From positions 729,501 through 793,500 of the forward strand of contig NZ_JWLL01000005.1 in NCBI RefSeq assembly GCF_000814025.1: 64,000 bases of DNA, given 5' to 3'. This document shows positions 9,894 to 18,779 of the stretch, piece by piece. The first letter of the stretch is position 1, and every line of letters begins with the position of its first letter. The DNA comes from Tateyamaria sp. ANG-S1. Its GTDB lineage: Bacteria > Pseudomonadota > Alphaproteobacteria > Rhodobacterales > Rhodobacteraceae. Made by a program: the position numbers and the translations under genes. A model generated the notes under the pieces. That model saw only the letters and a list, made by a program, of their open reading frames with translations. It had not been told where the DNA came from and made no database searches.

Positions 9894-11450
9894 TTAGCTG
9901 ACGTCTTTGTAGCTGACCTCGCGCCGGTCCGAGCCTGCCTTTTCCCGCCGCACCAGCAGGCGGTTGAGGGCGTGGACATAGGCCTTGGCCGAGGCGACGA
10001 CCGTGTCGGTGTCTGCCGACTGGCCGGTGACGATGCGCCCGGCTTCTTCCATACGCACCGATACGGTGGCTTGCGCGTCCGTGCCTTCGGTCACCGCGTG
10101 GACCTGGTAGAGTTGCAGGCGCGCCTCGTGCGGGAAGAGCGCCTTGACCGCGTTGAACGTCGCATCGACCGGGCCGTCGCCGGTTTGCGTCGTCATGTGC
10201 TGGGTGCCGTCGATGGTCATCACCAGATCGGCCACTTGCGGGCCTTCGGTGCCGCAGCGCACGGCCAGCTTTTCGACTTTCAGCCGTTCGTCTTCGGGGT
10301 CGGAGGACGTGCGCATGAGGGCGATCAGGTCGTCGTCGAAGATTTCCTTTTTACGGTCGGCGAGCGCTTTGAACCGGACAAAGACGTCCTTGAGCTGGTT
10401 GTCGCCCACCTCGAACCCCAGTTGTTCGAGCTTGTCGCGCAGGGCGGCGCGGCCCGAGTGCTTGCCCATGACGAGGTTGGTTTCGGACAGGCCGACGTCT
10501 TCGGGGCGCATGATCTCGAACGTTTCGGCGTTTTTGAGCATGCCGTCCTGGTGGATGCCGGATTCGTGGGCGAAGGCGTTTTTGCCGACGATGGCCTTGT
10601 TGAACTGGACGGGGAAGCCCGAGACCGCCGCGACGCGGCGCGAGATGTTCATGATCTTGGTTGAATCGATGCCAGTCTGGAAGGGCATGATGTCGTTGCG
10701 GACCTTGAGGGCCATGACCACTTCTTCCAGCGCGGTGTTGCCGGCCCGTTCGCCCAGACCGTTGATCGTGCATTCGATCTGGCGTGCGCCTGCGTCCACG
10801 GCCGCCAGCGAGTTGGCTGTCGCCATGCCCAGGTCGTTGTGGCAGTGGGTCGAGAAGGTGATGGTGTCCGCACCGGGCACGTTTTCGATGAGCTTGCGGA
10901 TCAGGTCGGCGCTTTCGCGCGGGGCGGTGTAGCCGACGGTGTCGGGGATGTTGATCGTCGTGGCGCCCGCCTTGATCGCGATTTCGACGACCCGGTAGAG
11001 GTAGTCAAGCTCGGTGCGCGTGGCGTCCATGGGCGACCATTGCACGTTGTCGCAGAGGTTGCGGGCGTGGCTGACCGTTTGTTCGATCCGCTCGGCCATT
11101 TCGTCCTGTGTCAGGTTCGGGATGGCGCGGTGCAGGGGCGAGGTGCCGATGAAGGTGTGGATGCGCGGTTTCTGCGCGTGTTTCACCGCTTCCCAGCAGC
11201 GGTCGATGTCGGGCAGTTGCGCGCGGGCGAGGCCGCAGATGACCGCGTTTTGGGTCTGTTTGGCGATTTCGGAGACGGCGTTGAAGTCGCCCTCGGACGC
11301 GATGGGAAAGCCCGCCTCGATGATGTCGACGCCCATGTCGTCGAGCAGGTTCGCGATCTCCAGCTTTTCGGCGTGGGTCATGGTGGCGCCGGGGGATTGT
11401 TCGCCGTCGCGGAGGGTCGTGTCGAAGATGACAACTTTGTCTTGGGTCAT
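9894..11450 (-). CDS. leuA: 2-isopropylmalate synthase
   Basis: Protein of 518 residues, typical of the long LeuA form with a C-terminal regulatory domain. The N-terminal TIM barrel has DTTLRDGEQSPGATM at the active site, STHCHNDLGMA with metal-binding histidines, and the NGLGERAGN loop. The C-terminal third carries the leucine-binding LeuA dimer domain. It condenses acetyl-CoA with 2-oxoisovalerate, the first committed step to leucine. Feedback control by leucine is known for the family; here the DNA also shows a leucine-rich leader peptide and hairpin upstream (11493-11602), implying attenuation. Confidence 0.97.
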   Translation of the reverse strand: MTQDKVVIFDTTLRDGEQSPGATMTHAEKLEIANLLDDMGVDIIEAGFPIASEGDFNAVSEIAKQTQNAVICGLARAQLPDIDRCWEAVKHAQKPRIHTFIGTSPLHRAIPNLTQDEMAERIEQTVSHARNLCDNVQWSPMDATRTELDYLYRVVEIAIKAGATTINIPDTVGYTAPRESADLIRKLIENVPGADTITFSTHCHNDLGMATANSLAAVDAGARQIECTINGLGERAGNTALEEVVMALKVRNDIMPFQTGIDSTKIMNISRRVAAVSGFPVQFNKAIVGKNAFAHESGIHQDGMLKNAETFEIMRPEDVGLSETNLVMGKHSGRAALRDKLEQLGFEVGDNQLKDVFVRFKALADRKKEIFDDDLIALMRTSSDPEDERLKVEKLAVRCGTEGPQVADLVMTIDGTQHMTTQTGDGPVDATFNAVKALFPHEARLQLYQVHAVTEGTDAQATVSVRMEEAGRIVTGQSADTDTVVASAKAYVHALNRLLVRREKAGSDRREVSYKDVS

Positions 11451-11492
11451 TGGTATCTCTTTTCTGTCCTAATCCTCAGGCGCGGGAGGCAT

Positions 11493-11528
11493 CCTCTGAG
11501 CGGTCGCGCCGTTGGGCACGCTCAGAGG
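11493..11528 (-). promoter_or_regulatory. Attenuator-like hairpin between leader peptide and leuA
   Basis: A perfect 10-bp stem pairs CGCCTCTGAG-side sequence (11519-11528) with CGCTCAGAGG (minus strand, 11493-11502), leaving a 16-base loop. The leader peptide stop codon lies inside the 5' arm, so ribosome position would decide whether the stem forms. A competing CTGAGG arm lies at about 11475-11481. No clear U-run follows, so whether control is by termination or by another means is open. Confidence 0.65.
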
Positions 11529-11602
11529 CGGGTTAGGAGCAGGAGGCCACGCAGAAGCGCGCCGGTGCGGCGTGCGACAGGGATATGCGTGGCGTGTGTC
11601 AT
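11522..11602 (-). CDS. leuL: Leucine-rich leader peptide of leuA
   Basis: Open frame of 26 codons from ATG at 11602, ending in TGA about 70 bases before leuA. Seven codons are leucine, clustered as CTT CTG, then CTC CTG CTC CTA, then a final CTC just before the stop. Four consecutive Leu codons including CTA fit a leucine-tRNA sensing leader. It is followed by a perfect hairpin overlapping its stop codon. Location and composition make this the classic attenuation arrangement; no homology search was possible. Confidence 0.8.
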   Translation of the reverse strand: MTHATHIPVARRTGALLRGLLLLTRL

Positions 11603-11656
11603 GCGGGTAGTTATACGCGCTGGGTTTGAAATGGGAAGTGGGGAATTCTGGTGGCG

Positions 11657-11695
11657 GATCGGCCCTGCGGGGCGAGTTTATTTGGCAAGATGAAG
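11657..11695 (+). repeat. Dispersed intergenic GC-hairpin/AGATGAAG element, copy A
   Basis: A 39-base copy in which the GATCGGCCCT start and the GAGTTTATTTGGCAAGATGAAG tail match copy G at 38563-38601 with only two differences. It lies between the leuA leader and the SDR gene. Confidence 0.8.
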
Positions 11696-11731
11696 TTGAT
11701 GGATCGGGTTTGACTGCTAGCTCCTGCGTCC

Positions 11732-12394
11732 ATGGAGAAGGTTTTGATACTTGGTGCGTCTGGTGGGATCGGGTCGGCTTTGGTGGCTGTCTTTGAGGCG
11801 CGGGGGGCTGAGGTGGATCGGCTGTCGCGGTCTGTTGATGGGTTTGATGTGACCGATGTTGCATCGGTCGAGTGGCACTTGGCGGGGCGTGGGCCTTATG
11901 ACCGGGTCGTTGTGGCGACGGGGGCGTTGGAGATTGATGGGGCTGCGCCGGAGAAGACGGTGAAGGGGTTGGACCCGGCGGCCATGATGGACCAGTTTGC
12001 GTTGAATGCGGTTGGGCCTGCTTTGGTTTTGTCCCACGCGCATCGCTTGCTGGACCGGGAAGCGCCGGGGGTGTTTGCTGTGCTCTCGGCGCGTGTTGGG
12101 TCGATTGGGGACAACCGGATTGGTGGGTGGGTGTCCTATCGCGCCGCCAAGGCCGCGGTGAACCAGGTGGTGCGGACGGCGTCGATTGAGTTGGCGCGGA
12201 CGCATAAGCGGGCTGCTGTGGTGGCGTTGCATCCGGGGACTGTGGCGACGGCGTTTACCGAGAAGTATCTCGGGCGGCATCCGTCCGTGCCACCCGCGCA
12301 GGCGGCTGCTGAGTTGATCGCTGTCATGGACGGGGTGGGGCCGGAGCAGACCGGCAAGTTCTTTGACTATTCAGGGGCGGAGGTGCCGTGGTGA
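11732..12394 (+). CDS. Short-chain dehydrogenase/reductase (SDR) family protein
   Basis: Protein of 220 residues with a Rossmann N-terminus (VLILGASGGIGSALV) and a catalytic YRAAKAA motif, preceded by a serine in the ALSARVGS strand. This fits a classical/CsgA-like SDR using NAD(P)H; the substrate is unknown. Its stop overlaps the start of the photolyase gene (GTGA), so the two are probably co-translated. The pairing suggests a shared stress or light-response role, which is inference only. Confidence 0.85.
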   Translation: MEKVLILGASGGIGSALVAVFEARGAEVDRLSRSVDGFDVTDVASVEWHLAGRGPYDRVVVATGALEIDGAAPEKTVKGLDPAAMMDQFALNAVGPALVLSHAHRLLDREAPGVFAVLSARVGSIGDNRIGGWVSYRAAKAAVNQVVRTASIELARTHKRAAVVALHPGTVATAFTEKYLGRHPSVPPAQAAAELIAVMDGVGPEQTGKFFDYSGAEVPW

Positions 12395-13917
12395 GCCGGT
12401 TGATTTTGGTGTTGGGGGATCAATTGTCGGACGGCGTTGCGGCCTTGCGGGAGGCTGACAAGTCGAGCGATGTTGTGGTGATGGCCGAGGTGGCGGATGA
12501 GGGGTCTTATGTGCCCCATCACCCCAAGAAGATCGCGCTGATCCTCGCTGCTATGCGCAAGTTTGCGGCGCGCTTGCGGGACGAGGGGTGGACCGTCGAC
12601 TACTCCGAACTGGACGATACCGAAAACAGCCAGTCGATCACCGGTGAGTTGCTGCGCCGGGCCGAGCAGCGGGGGGCGTCGGAGGTGATTGCGACACGGC
12701 CCGGGGAGTATCGGTTGATCGCGGCCCTTGAGGAGTGCCCGCTGAAGGTCACGCTGTTGGAGGATGACCGGTTTATCGCCTCCCATAAGGAGTTCGAGGA
12801 TTGGGCCGAGGGGCGCAAGGCGCTGCGGATGGAGTATTTCTATCGCGATATGCGCCGCAAGACCGGGCTGATGATGGAGGGCGACCAGCCTGCGGGCGAC
12901 AAGTGGAACTATGACCACGATAATCGCAAGCCTGCGCCCGATGACGTGGATTTTGGCGGGCCGATGCAGTTTACGCCGGATGATACGGTCGAGGCGGTGC
13001 TGGATCTGGTGGAGCGCCGCTTTGGCAACCATTTTGGCGATTTGCGCCCGTTCTGGTTTGCCACCGATCAAGGGCAGGCGCGACAAGCGTTAGCGCATTT
13101 TGTGGCTCATGCCTTACCCAAGTTTGGCGATTTTCAGGATGCGATGCTGGCGGAGAACCGATTTCTCTATCACGCGGTTGTGGGCCTTTACATCAACATT
13201 GGTCTTTTGGACCCGCTGGAGGTGTGTCAGGCGGTGGAGCAGGCGTGGAAGGATGGCGATGCCCCGATCAATGCGGCAGAGGGCTTCATTCGGCAGATCA
13301 TCGGCTGGCGGGAATATGTGCGGGGCATCTATTTCCTGCACGGGCCCGACTATCCGCGCCGCAATGGGTTGAACCACCAGCGGAAATTGCCGGAGTTCTA
13401 CTGGGGTGGCGAGACGCGGATGCGCTGTATCTCGAAAGCCGTCGAGCAGACGGGGGCCGAGGCCTATGCCCACCATATCCAGCGGCTGATGGTGACGGGG
13501 AACTTTGCGCTGCTCGCGGGCCTCGATCCGGCAGAGGTGTCGGAATGGTACCTGGCTGTCTACGCAGATGCGTTTGAATGGGTGGAGGCGCCCAATGTCG
13601 TGGGTATGTCGCTGTTTGCGGATGGCGGTGTGATCGCGTCGAAGCCCTATGTGTCGTCGGGCGCTTACATCAACCGGATGTCGGATTACTGCAAAGGGTG
13701 CCACTACAAGGTGAGCGTCAAGACGGGCGAGGGGGCGTGCCCGTTCAACCTGCTGTACTGGCATTTTCTGGACCGGCATCGGGGCCGGTTTTCGAACAAT
13801 GCGCGGATGGGCAACATGTACCGGACATGGGATCGGATGGATGAAGATCGGCGTGAGACCGTGCTGAAAGAGGCCGAGGCTTTCTTGGAGCGGATGTCGG
13901 CCGGTGAGCTGGTGTAA
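12391..13917 (+). CDS. FeS-type bacterial photolyase/cryptochrome (PhrB / FeS-BCP class)
   Basis: Protein of 508 residues starting LILVLGDQLS, characteristic of the (6-4) photolyase-like FeS-BCP class. Four cysteines match the iron-sulfur ligands of this class: about Cys346 (MRCISKAV), Cys434 and Cys437 (YCKGC) and Cys450 (GEGACPFN). The FAD-binding C-terminal half is intact. These enzymes repair UV (6-4) photoproducts with blue light using FAD and a lumazine antenna. GTG at 12391 gives a 4-base overlap with the SDR gene; a GTG one codon earlier is also possible. Confidence 0.9.
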   Translation: MSRLILVLGDQLSDGVAALREADKSSDVVVMAEVADEGSYVPHHPKKIALILAAMRKFAARLRDEGWTVDYSELDDTENSQSITGELLRRAEQRGASEVIATRPGEYRLIAALEECPLKVTLLEDDRFIASHKEFEDWAEGRKALRMEYFYRDMRRKTGLMMEGDQPAGDKWNYDHDNRKPAPDDVDFGGPMQFTPDDTVEAVLDLVERRFGNHFGDLRPFWFATDQGQARQALAHFVAHALPKFGDFQDAMLAENRFLYHAVVGLYINIGLLDPLEVCQAVEQAWKDGDAPINAAEGFIRQIIGWREYVRGIYFLHGPDYPRRNGLNHQRKLPEFYWGGETRMRCISKAVEQTGAEAYAHHIQRLMVTGNFALLAGLDPAEVSEWYLAVYADAFEWVEAPNVVGMSLFADGGVIASKPYVSSGAYINRMSDYCKGCHYKVSVKTGEGACPFNLLYWHFLDRHRGRFSNNARMGNMYRTWDRMDEDRRETVLKEAEAFLERMSAGELV

Positions 13918-13920
13918 GCT

Positions 13921-14655
13921 CTATGCCGGTTTCTGCCAGACGGAGATATGGCTGCGGCTGGTTCGGGTGAACGGTGATCTGGACCAATCGGACCACCGAT
14001 GTTCGAGTGTGAGCCCGGCAATCCGTGCCATCAGGTCCATTTCGGCGGGCCACGCATAGCGGAACTGGACCGTTAGCATGTCGGTGCCCTGGTCTGTCAT
14101 CCATACGTGGCGTGAGTTGTAGGTCTGCTGCGCGACGTCGAACACGTCCGTGCCGAAGTGGTCGTCGTCTGCCGCAAAGGCGCGTTTGCATTCGCCGAAC
14201 GGCAGGTCCTGCAGCGGTGGGATCAGGGTTTCGACCACGAAGCGCCCGCCGGGTTGCAGGTGGGCGGCGGCGTTCTCAAAACAGGCCACCTGAGCGTCCT
14301 GTGTTGTCAGATTGTCGATGGTGTTGAAGACCAGTGCCACGAGGGCAAAGGGGCCCGGGACCTCCGCGCGGGTCATATCGCCGATGACCACGGGGATGTC
14401 CGCGCCGCCGGGTTTCGCGCGCATCTGGTCGACCATGGCTGCCGACAGTTCGATCCCGGCGACATGGATGCCGCGGGCTGCCAGGGGCAGGGCGATGCGG
14501 CCTGTGCCGATTGCGAATTCGAGGATCGCGCCGCCGTCGGCGAGGGCGGCCAATGTGTCCACTGTGGCGTTCAGGGCGTCCGGTGCGGTCGCGCCGTGCC
14601 GTTCGTCGTAGGTGCTGGCGACATGTGTGTCGAAGGCGCCGTCTTTGTCCGTCAT
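13921..14655 (-). CDS. Class I SAM-dependent methyltransferase
   Basis: Protein of 244 residues. Motif I is ILEFAIGTGRIALPLA at about 43-58, followed by VAGIELSAAMVDQM and then VIGDMT and LVFNTIDNL, all typical of the Methyltransf_25/UbiE-like group. The substrate is unknown. It converges on the photolyase gene with only 3 bases between stops. Unrelated in sequence detail to the methyltransferase at 322-1038. Confidence 0.8.
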   Translation of the reverse strand: MTDKDGAFDTHVASTYDERHGATAPDALNATVDTLAALADGGAILEFAIGTGRIALPLAARGIHVAGIELSAAMVDQMRAKPGGADIPVVIGDMTRAEVPGPFALVALVFNTIDNLTTQDAQVACFENAAAHLQPGGRFVVETLIPPLQDLPFGECKRAFAADDDHFGTDVFDVAQQTYNSRHVWMTDQGTDMLTVQFRYAWPAEMDLMARIAGLTLEHRWSDWSRSPFTRTSRSHISVWQKPA

Positions 14656-14670
14656 GTTCCGGCTGTCCCG

Positions 14671-15372
14671 TCAGTCTGTGCCTTTAGCGACGCAGGCGTC
14701 GAAACCGTCGATGTCGCGGTCGGTGCTGATCTTGTCCGAGCAGGCGGTGACCTTTTGCACGCAAGACACATCGAGTTTGGGGAACTGGCAGGTCGTCATC
14801 GCGGCGAGCAGGGCCTGGGCGGCGGCCTCTTCCCATTCCTGGCCTGCGGCAGCCCCTTCGATGGTGATGCCGAGCGCGTGGGCAACAGGCGTGCCCGCCC
14901 CCTCCATCGACCACGAGGTGCTGTGGGTGGAGCCATCGGAGAGGGTGAATGTGGCCGTGACCTCGGGCGCTTCGATCAGGTCGTGCAGGGTGCCGAAGGC
15001 GGGGGCCGTCCCCTCGCCATGCCAGAGCCGGTCGCGCAAGCTGCGCCCTTGGGTCATTGCGTATTCGACCACCCGGCCACGTTCGGCGCGGGCTTCGATG
15101 GATTTGGTCTTGAAGCCTTGGGGGGTGAGGGTGGCCACGGCCCCTTCGCCTGCGAAGTCGGCGCTGTCATCGGGCAGGGAAAAGAGCGCGTAGACCCGTC
15201 CGGCGGGGTTTCGGTAGAGGTGCAGGGTGGTGCCGTCGGCGGCTTCGGTGACGGCCGCCCGGGTGTCGAAGCCGTTGAACGGGTCGGAAAAGCCCTCAAC
15301 CGTGCGCCATTCGGCCTGTGCCGTGCTGCCGATGAGGCAGGCCGCTGCTGCGACGGCCCTAGCTGTCTTCAT
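14671..15372 (-). CDS. Exported hypothetical protein downstream of the MORN protein
   Basis: Protein of 233 residues with a Sec signal peptide (MKTARAVAAAACLIGSTAQA) and no family I recognise. The mature part starts EWRTVEGFSDPFNGFDT and contains four cysteines near the C-terminus, possibly two disulfides, consistent with a periplasmic protein. The gene starts inside the last 14 bases of the MORN-repeat gene, so both are likely expressed together, which suggests joint action at the cell envelope. Function unknown. Confidence 0.65.
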   Translation of the reverse strand: MKTARAVAAAACLIGSTAQAEWRTVEGFSDPFNGFDTRAAVTEAADGTTLHLYRNPAGRVYALFSLPDDSADFAGEGAVATLTPQGFKTKSIEARAERGRVVEYAMTQGRSLRDRLWHGEGTAPAFGTLHDLIEAPEVTATFTLSDGSTHSTSWSMEGAGTPVAHALGITIEGAAAGQEWEEAAAQALLAAMTTCQFPKLDVSCVQKVTACSDKISTDRDIDGFDACVAKGTD

Positions 15373-16747
15373 TCAGCGTTCCGCTTTTCCATTCGCCGGT
15401 GGTTTCCTCGCCCGTGGCGTAGCGCATTGTGCCGGTGCCCTGGCGTTTGCCGCCCTCGAACATGCCCTCGTAAATGTCGCCGCTGGCATAGGTGGCGATG
15501 CCCTGGCCGTTGATTTCACCGTTGCGCCATTCGCCTTCATAGGTAAAGCCGTTGGCCATCACGATTTTGCCGGTGCCGTGGCGCTGGCCGTCCTGGAACG
15601 TGCCCGTGTAGACGGACCCGTCGGGGTAGGTGGCCTTGCCCTGGCCCTGGCGTTTGCCATCGATCCAGTTGCCTTCGTAGCGGTAGCCGTCGGCATAGGT
15701 CATGACGCCGGTGCCGTGGTTGCGGGCGTTCTTGAAGCTGCCCTCGTAGGTGATGCCGTTGGGGTAGGTGATCTTGCCCTGGCCTTCGATCACGCCCGCG
15801 ATCCATTCGCCTTCGTAGACGGCGCCGTCGGGATAGGTGATCTTGCCTTTACCTTGGGGCAGGTCGTCGACGAATTCTCCTTCGTAGACGGAGCCATCGG
15901 GGTAGGTGACGCGGCCCGTGCCCTCGATCTGGCCCTCGGCCCATTGGCCGATGTAGCGGTAGCCGTCATTGCCGATGAAGGTGCCCTGGCCGTGGCGGCG
16001 GTCGTCGGTGAATTGCCCTTCGTAGACGTCGCCATTGGCGTAGGTGACGCGCCCCTGACCCTCGCGTTTGCCGGCGACGAGGTCGCCCTCGTAGACGTCG
16101 CCATTGGGTTGGGTGAGTGTGCCGGTGCCGTCGATCTGGCCGCCCGTCCACAGGCCCACATAGACCAGCCCGTCGGGTGTGGTCAGCTTGCCCTCGCCCT
16201 GGCGTTTGCCCGCTTCGATCTGGCCGTCATAGACGGAGCCATCGGGGTAGGTGATCACCCCCATCCCCTGCTTGATGCCGTCGATCCAGTCGCCGCGGTA
16301 TTCGTAGCCGCCGGGCGATTGCATGGTGCCCTTGCCGTGGTGTTTGGCGTTGCGGAACTGGCCCTCGTAGCGGACGCCGTTGGCGTAGATCGCCACCCCT
16401 TCGCCCACGATCGCGCCCGATTGCCATTCGCCCTCATATGTGCCGCCATCGGCGAAGGTGATCTTGCCGAAGCCCTCAGGCTTGCCTTTGGAGAACGTGC
16501 CTTCGTAGACCGAGCCGTTGGGGAAGCGCGCGGTGCCTTCGCCCTTGATCTCGCCATCGACCCATTCGCCGGAATACTCATAGCCGTTGGGCAGCCGGTA
16601 GGTGCCCTGCCCGTGCTGGAGGCCGCCGCGGAAGGTGCCCTCGTAGATGCCGCCATCATCATATTGCTTGGTCAGCACGGCGCCCGATTGCGCCAGTGCG
16701 GCACCGGGCAACAGGCATAGGCAGAAGATCAGACCGCGGACGGACAT
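15359..16747 (-). CDS. Exported MORN-repeat protein with 18 full repeats
   Basis: Protein of 462 residues with a signal peptide (cleavage near AALAQ), then about eighteen consecutive 23-residue MORN units of the form YEGxWxxGxxxGxGxxxYPDG and a partial nineteenth. The repeats fill nearly the whole mature protein. MORN units form extended beta-hairpin ladders that bind proteins, lipids or membranes; bacterial functions are mostly undefined. The DNA repeats at a 69-base period without being identical, so the array is old. It overlaps the following exported protein gene by 14 bases. Confidence 0.9.
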   Translation of the reverse strand: MSVRGLIFCLCLLPGAALAQSGAVLTKQYDDGGIYEGTFRGGLQHGQGTYRLPNGYEYSGEWVDGEIKGEGTARFPNGSVYEGTFSKGKPEGFGKITFADGGTYEGEWQSGAIVGEGVAIYANGVRYEGQFRNAKHHGKGTMQSPGGYEYRGDWIDGIKQGMGVITYPDGSVYDGQIEAGKRQGEGKLTTPDGLVYVGLWTGGQIDGTGTLTQPNGDVYEGDLVAGKREGQGRVTYANGDVYEGQFTDDRRHGQGTFIGNDGYRYIGQWAEGQIEGTGRVTYPDGSVYEGEFVDDLPQGKGKITYPDGAVYEGEWIAGVIEGQGKITYPNGITYEGSFKNARNHGTGVMTYADGYRYEGNWIDGKRQGQGKATYPDGSVYTGTFQDGQRHGTGKIVMANGFTYEGEWRNGEINGQGIATYASGDIYEGMFEGGKRQGTGTMRYATGEETTGEWKSGTLNEDS

Positions 16748-16843
16748 GGCTCACCTCTCAAGATTCGTTGGCTTGCCCCCGTGGGGCAGGCGCGGAAAGG
16801 GTAAGGCAGGGGGCGGCGGGGGGCAATGGGGTTGGCGCGGACG

Positions 16844-16936
16844 TGATCCAAAGGCCGCTGTCGCGACGACATTGTGTGGGGGGCTCTGCCCCCGCCCGTG
16901 CCGGGCTCCCCCGAGGTATTTCCGGCCAGAAGAAGG
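16844..16936 (+). repeat. Dispersed intergenic element, copy B (long form)
   Basis: About 93 bases: TGATCCAAAGGCCGC, CGCGACGACATTGT, the hairpin GGGGGCTCTGCCCCC, and the tail GGTATTTCCGGCCAGAAGAAG. The left half is shared with copy D (29751-29832). It lies in the 271-base gap between the MORN gene and nadE. Confidence 0.8.
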
Positions 16937-17018
16937 GTGTGTCGTCGCGTTGTCGCGGGTGGGTTTCCTCCGTCCTGCTTTCTGCTACATCACGCGGGAC
17001 GTTGAAGGAGGGCCTGTC

Positions 17019-18677
17019 ATGGCCGACACATTCCGCATCACCCTGGGCCAGTTGAACCCTGTCGTGGGTGACATTCCCGGCAATGCTGCCAAGGCCAAGG
17101 CCGTTTGGGAGGCGGGCCGCGACGCGGGCGCCGATCTGGTGGCGCTGCCGGAGATGTTCATCACCGGCTACAATGCGCAGGATCTGGTGGTGAAGCCCGC
17201 CTTTCACACCGCTGCGATGAAGGCGGTGGAGGCGCTGGCCGAGGACTGTGCCGACGGGCCGACGCTGGCCATTGGCTGCCCCTGGACTGAGGGGGCGGAG
17301 TTGTTCAACGCCTATCTGATCTGTCGCGGTGGCAAGGTCGTGAGCCGGTTGCTCAAGCACAACCTGCCGAATGAGACCGTCTTTGACGAGGTGCGTATCT
17401 TTGATGCGGGGCCTTTGGGTGGCCCCTATTCCGTCGGCAATACCCGCGTTGGCAGCCCGATCTGTGAAGATGCCTGGCACCCGGAGGTGTCGGAGACTTT
17501 GCAGGAGACAGGCGCCGAGTTTCTGTTGGTGCCCAATGGATCGCCTTACTATCGCGGCAAGTTCGAGACCCGGTTGAACCATATGGTTGCCCGTGTGATC
17601 GAGACGGGCCTGCCGCTGATCTACCTGAACATGGTGGGCGGGCAGGACGATCAGGTCTTTGACGGGGGCAGCTTTGCCTTGAACCCCGGTGGGGCGCTGG
17701 CGCTGCAATTGCCTGTTTTTGATGAGATCGTGTCCCATGTCGATCTGGCGCGCGGGTTGGAGGGCTGGCGCGTGGTTGAGGGAGAGAAGGCCGTTCATCC
17801 CGACGAATGGGAGCAGGATTACCGGGTCATGGTCACGTCCTTGCGCGACTATTGCGGCAAGACCGGGTTCAAGAAGGTGCTGCTTGGCATGTCGGGAGGT
17901 GTCGATTCCGCGCTGGTGGCGACCATTGCCGCCGATGCGCTGGGCCCCGACAATGTGCGCTGTGTCATGCTGCCGTCAGAATACACGTCGCCGCATTCGC
18001 TGGAGGATGCCGAGGCGTGTGCCACGGCACTGGGCTGTCACTATGATTACGTGCCGATTGCCGAGACGCGGGCAGCGGTGACGTCGACCCTTGCCCCCTT
18101 GTTCGCGGGGACAAACGAAGGGCTGACCGAGGAGAACATCCAGAGCCGCATTCGGGGGCTGTTGCTGATGGCACTGTCCAACAAGTTCGGCGAGATGCTG
18201 CTGACCACGGGCAACAAATCCGAGGTGGCCGTGGGCTATGCCACGATCTATGGCGACATGGCGGGCGGCTATAATCCGATCAAGGATCTCTACAAGACCC
18301 GCGTGTTCGAGACCTGCCGCTGGCGCAATGCCAATCATCGCGACTGGATGATGGGGAATGCCGGTGAGGTGATTCCGGATCGGATCATCACCAAGCCGCC
18401 GAGTGCGGAGTTGCGCGAGGATCAGAAGGACAGTGACAGCCTGCCGGATTATCCCGAGCTGGATGCGCTGCTGGACATTCTGGTGGATCAGGACGGGTCG
18501 ATTGCGGATTGCGTGGCTGCAGGCTTTGATGCGGATGTGGCACGCAAGGTGGAGCGGTTGATTTACCTGAGCGAATACAAGCGGTTCCAGTCTGCACCGG
18601 GTGCACGCCTGACCGCGCGGGCCTTCTGGCTGGACCGGCGCTATCCCATCGTGAACCGGTGGCGCGACCCGAGCTGA
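17019..18677 (+). CDS. nadE: Glutamine-dependent NAD+ synthetase
   Basis: Protein of 552 residues with two domains. The N-terminal nitrilase-like glutaminase has the Glu45 (LPEMF), Lys in LLKHNLPN, and Cys149 (PICEDAW) triad. The C-terminal synthetase has the PP-loop SGGVDSA at 292-298. It makes NAD+ from deamido-NAD+ using ATP and glutamine nitrogen. The ATG at 17019 was chosen because GAAGGAGGG precedes it; longer in-frame readings upstream run through the intergenic repeat. Confidence 0.96.
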   Translation: MADTFRITLGQLNPVVGDIPGNAAKAKAVWEAGRDAGADLVALPEMFITGYNAQDLVVKPAFHTAAMKAVEALAEDCADGPTLAIGCPWTEGAELFNAYLICRGGKVVSRLLKHNLPNETVFDEVRIFDAGPLGGPYSVGNTRVGSPICEDAWHPEVSETLQETGAEFLLVPNGSPYYRGKFETRLNHMVARVIETGLPLIYLNMVGGQDDQVFDGGSFALNPGGALALQLPVFDEIVSHVDLARGLEGWRVVEGEKAVHPDEWEQDYRVMVTSLRDYCGKTGFKKVLLGMSGGVDSALVATIAADALGPDNVRCVMLPSEYTSPHSLEDAEACATALGCHYDYVPIAETRAAVTSTLAPLFAGTNEGLTEENIQSRIRGLLLMALSNKFGEMLLTTGNKSEVAVGYATIYGDMAGGYNPIKDLYKTRVFETCRWRNANHRDWMMGNAGEVIPDRIITKPPSAELREDQKDSDSLPDYPELDALLDILVDQDGSIADCVAAGFDADVARKVERLIYLSEYKRFQSAPGARLTARAFWLDRRYPIVNRWRDPS

Positions 18678-18779
18678 TTTTCGCTGAATTGTTGCTAAAA
18701 AGGGCGGTCGTTTCGGGGCGTGCTTAACAGCGCGTAAGGACGGTGCGGGCATTGCTGTGGGCAAAAGGATGCCCGCGCG

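Noticed and set aside
15400-16700. 69-base tandem periodicity, considered as CRISPR or satellite repeat
   Set aside because: The period matches 23-residue MORN units, repeats are diverged at silent positions, and there are no unique spacers.
15227-16720. Long plus-strand frame with repetitive hydrophobic sequence opposite the MORN gene
   Set aside because: It is the mirror of the MORN repeats; the minus-strand reading has signal peptide and MORN motif, so this is a shadow.
18720-18740. CtrA site before the Hint gene (TTAACAGCGCGTAAGG)
   Set aside because: The second half lacks one base relative to the TTAA-N7-TTAA pattern; too weak to list.
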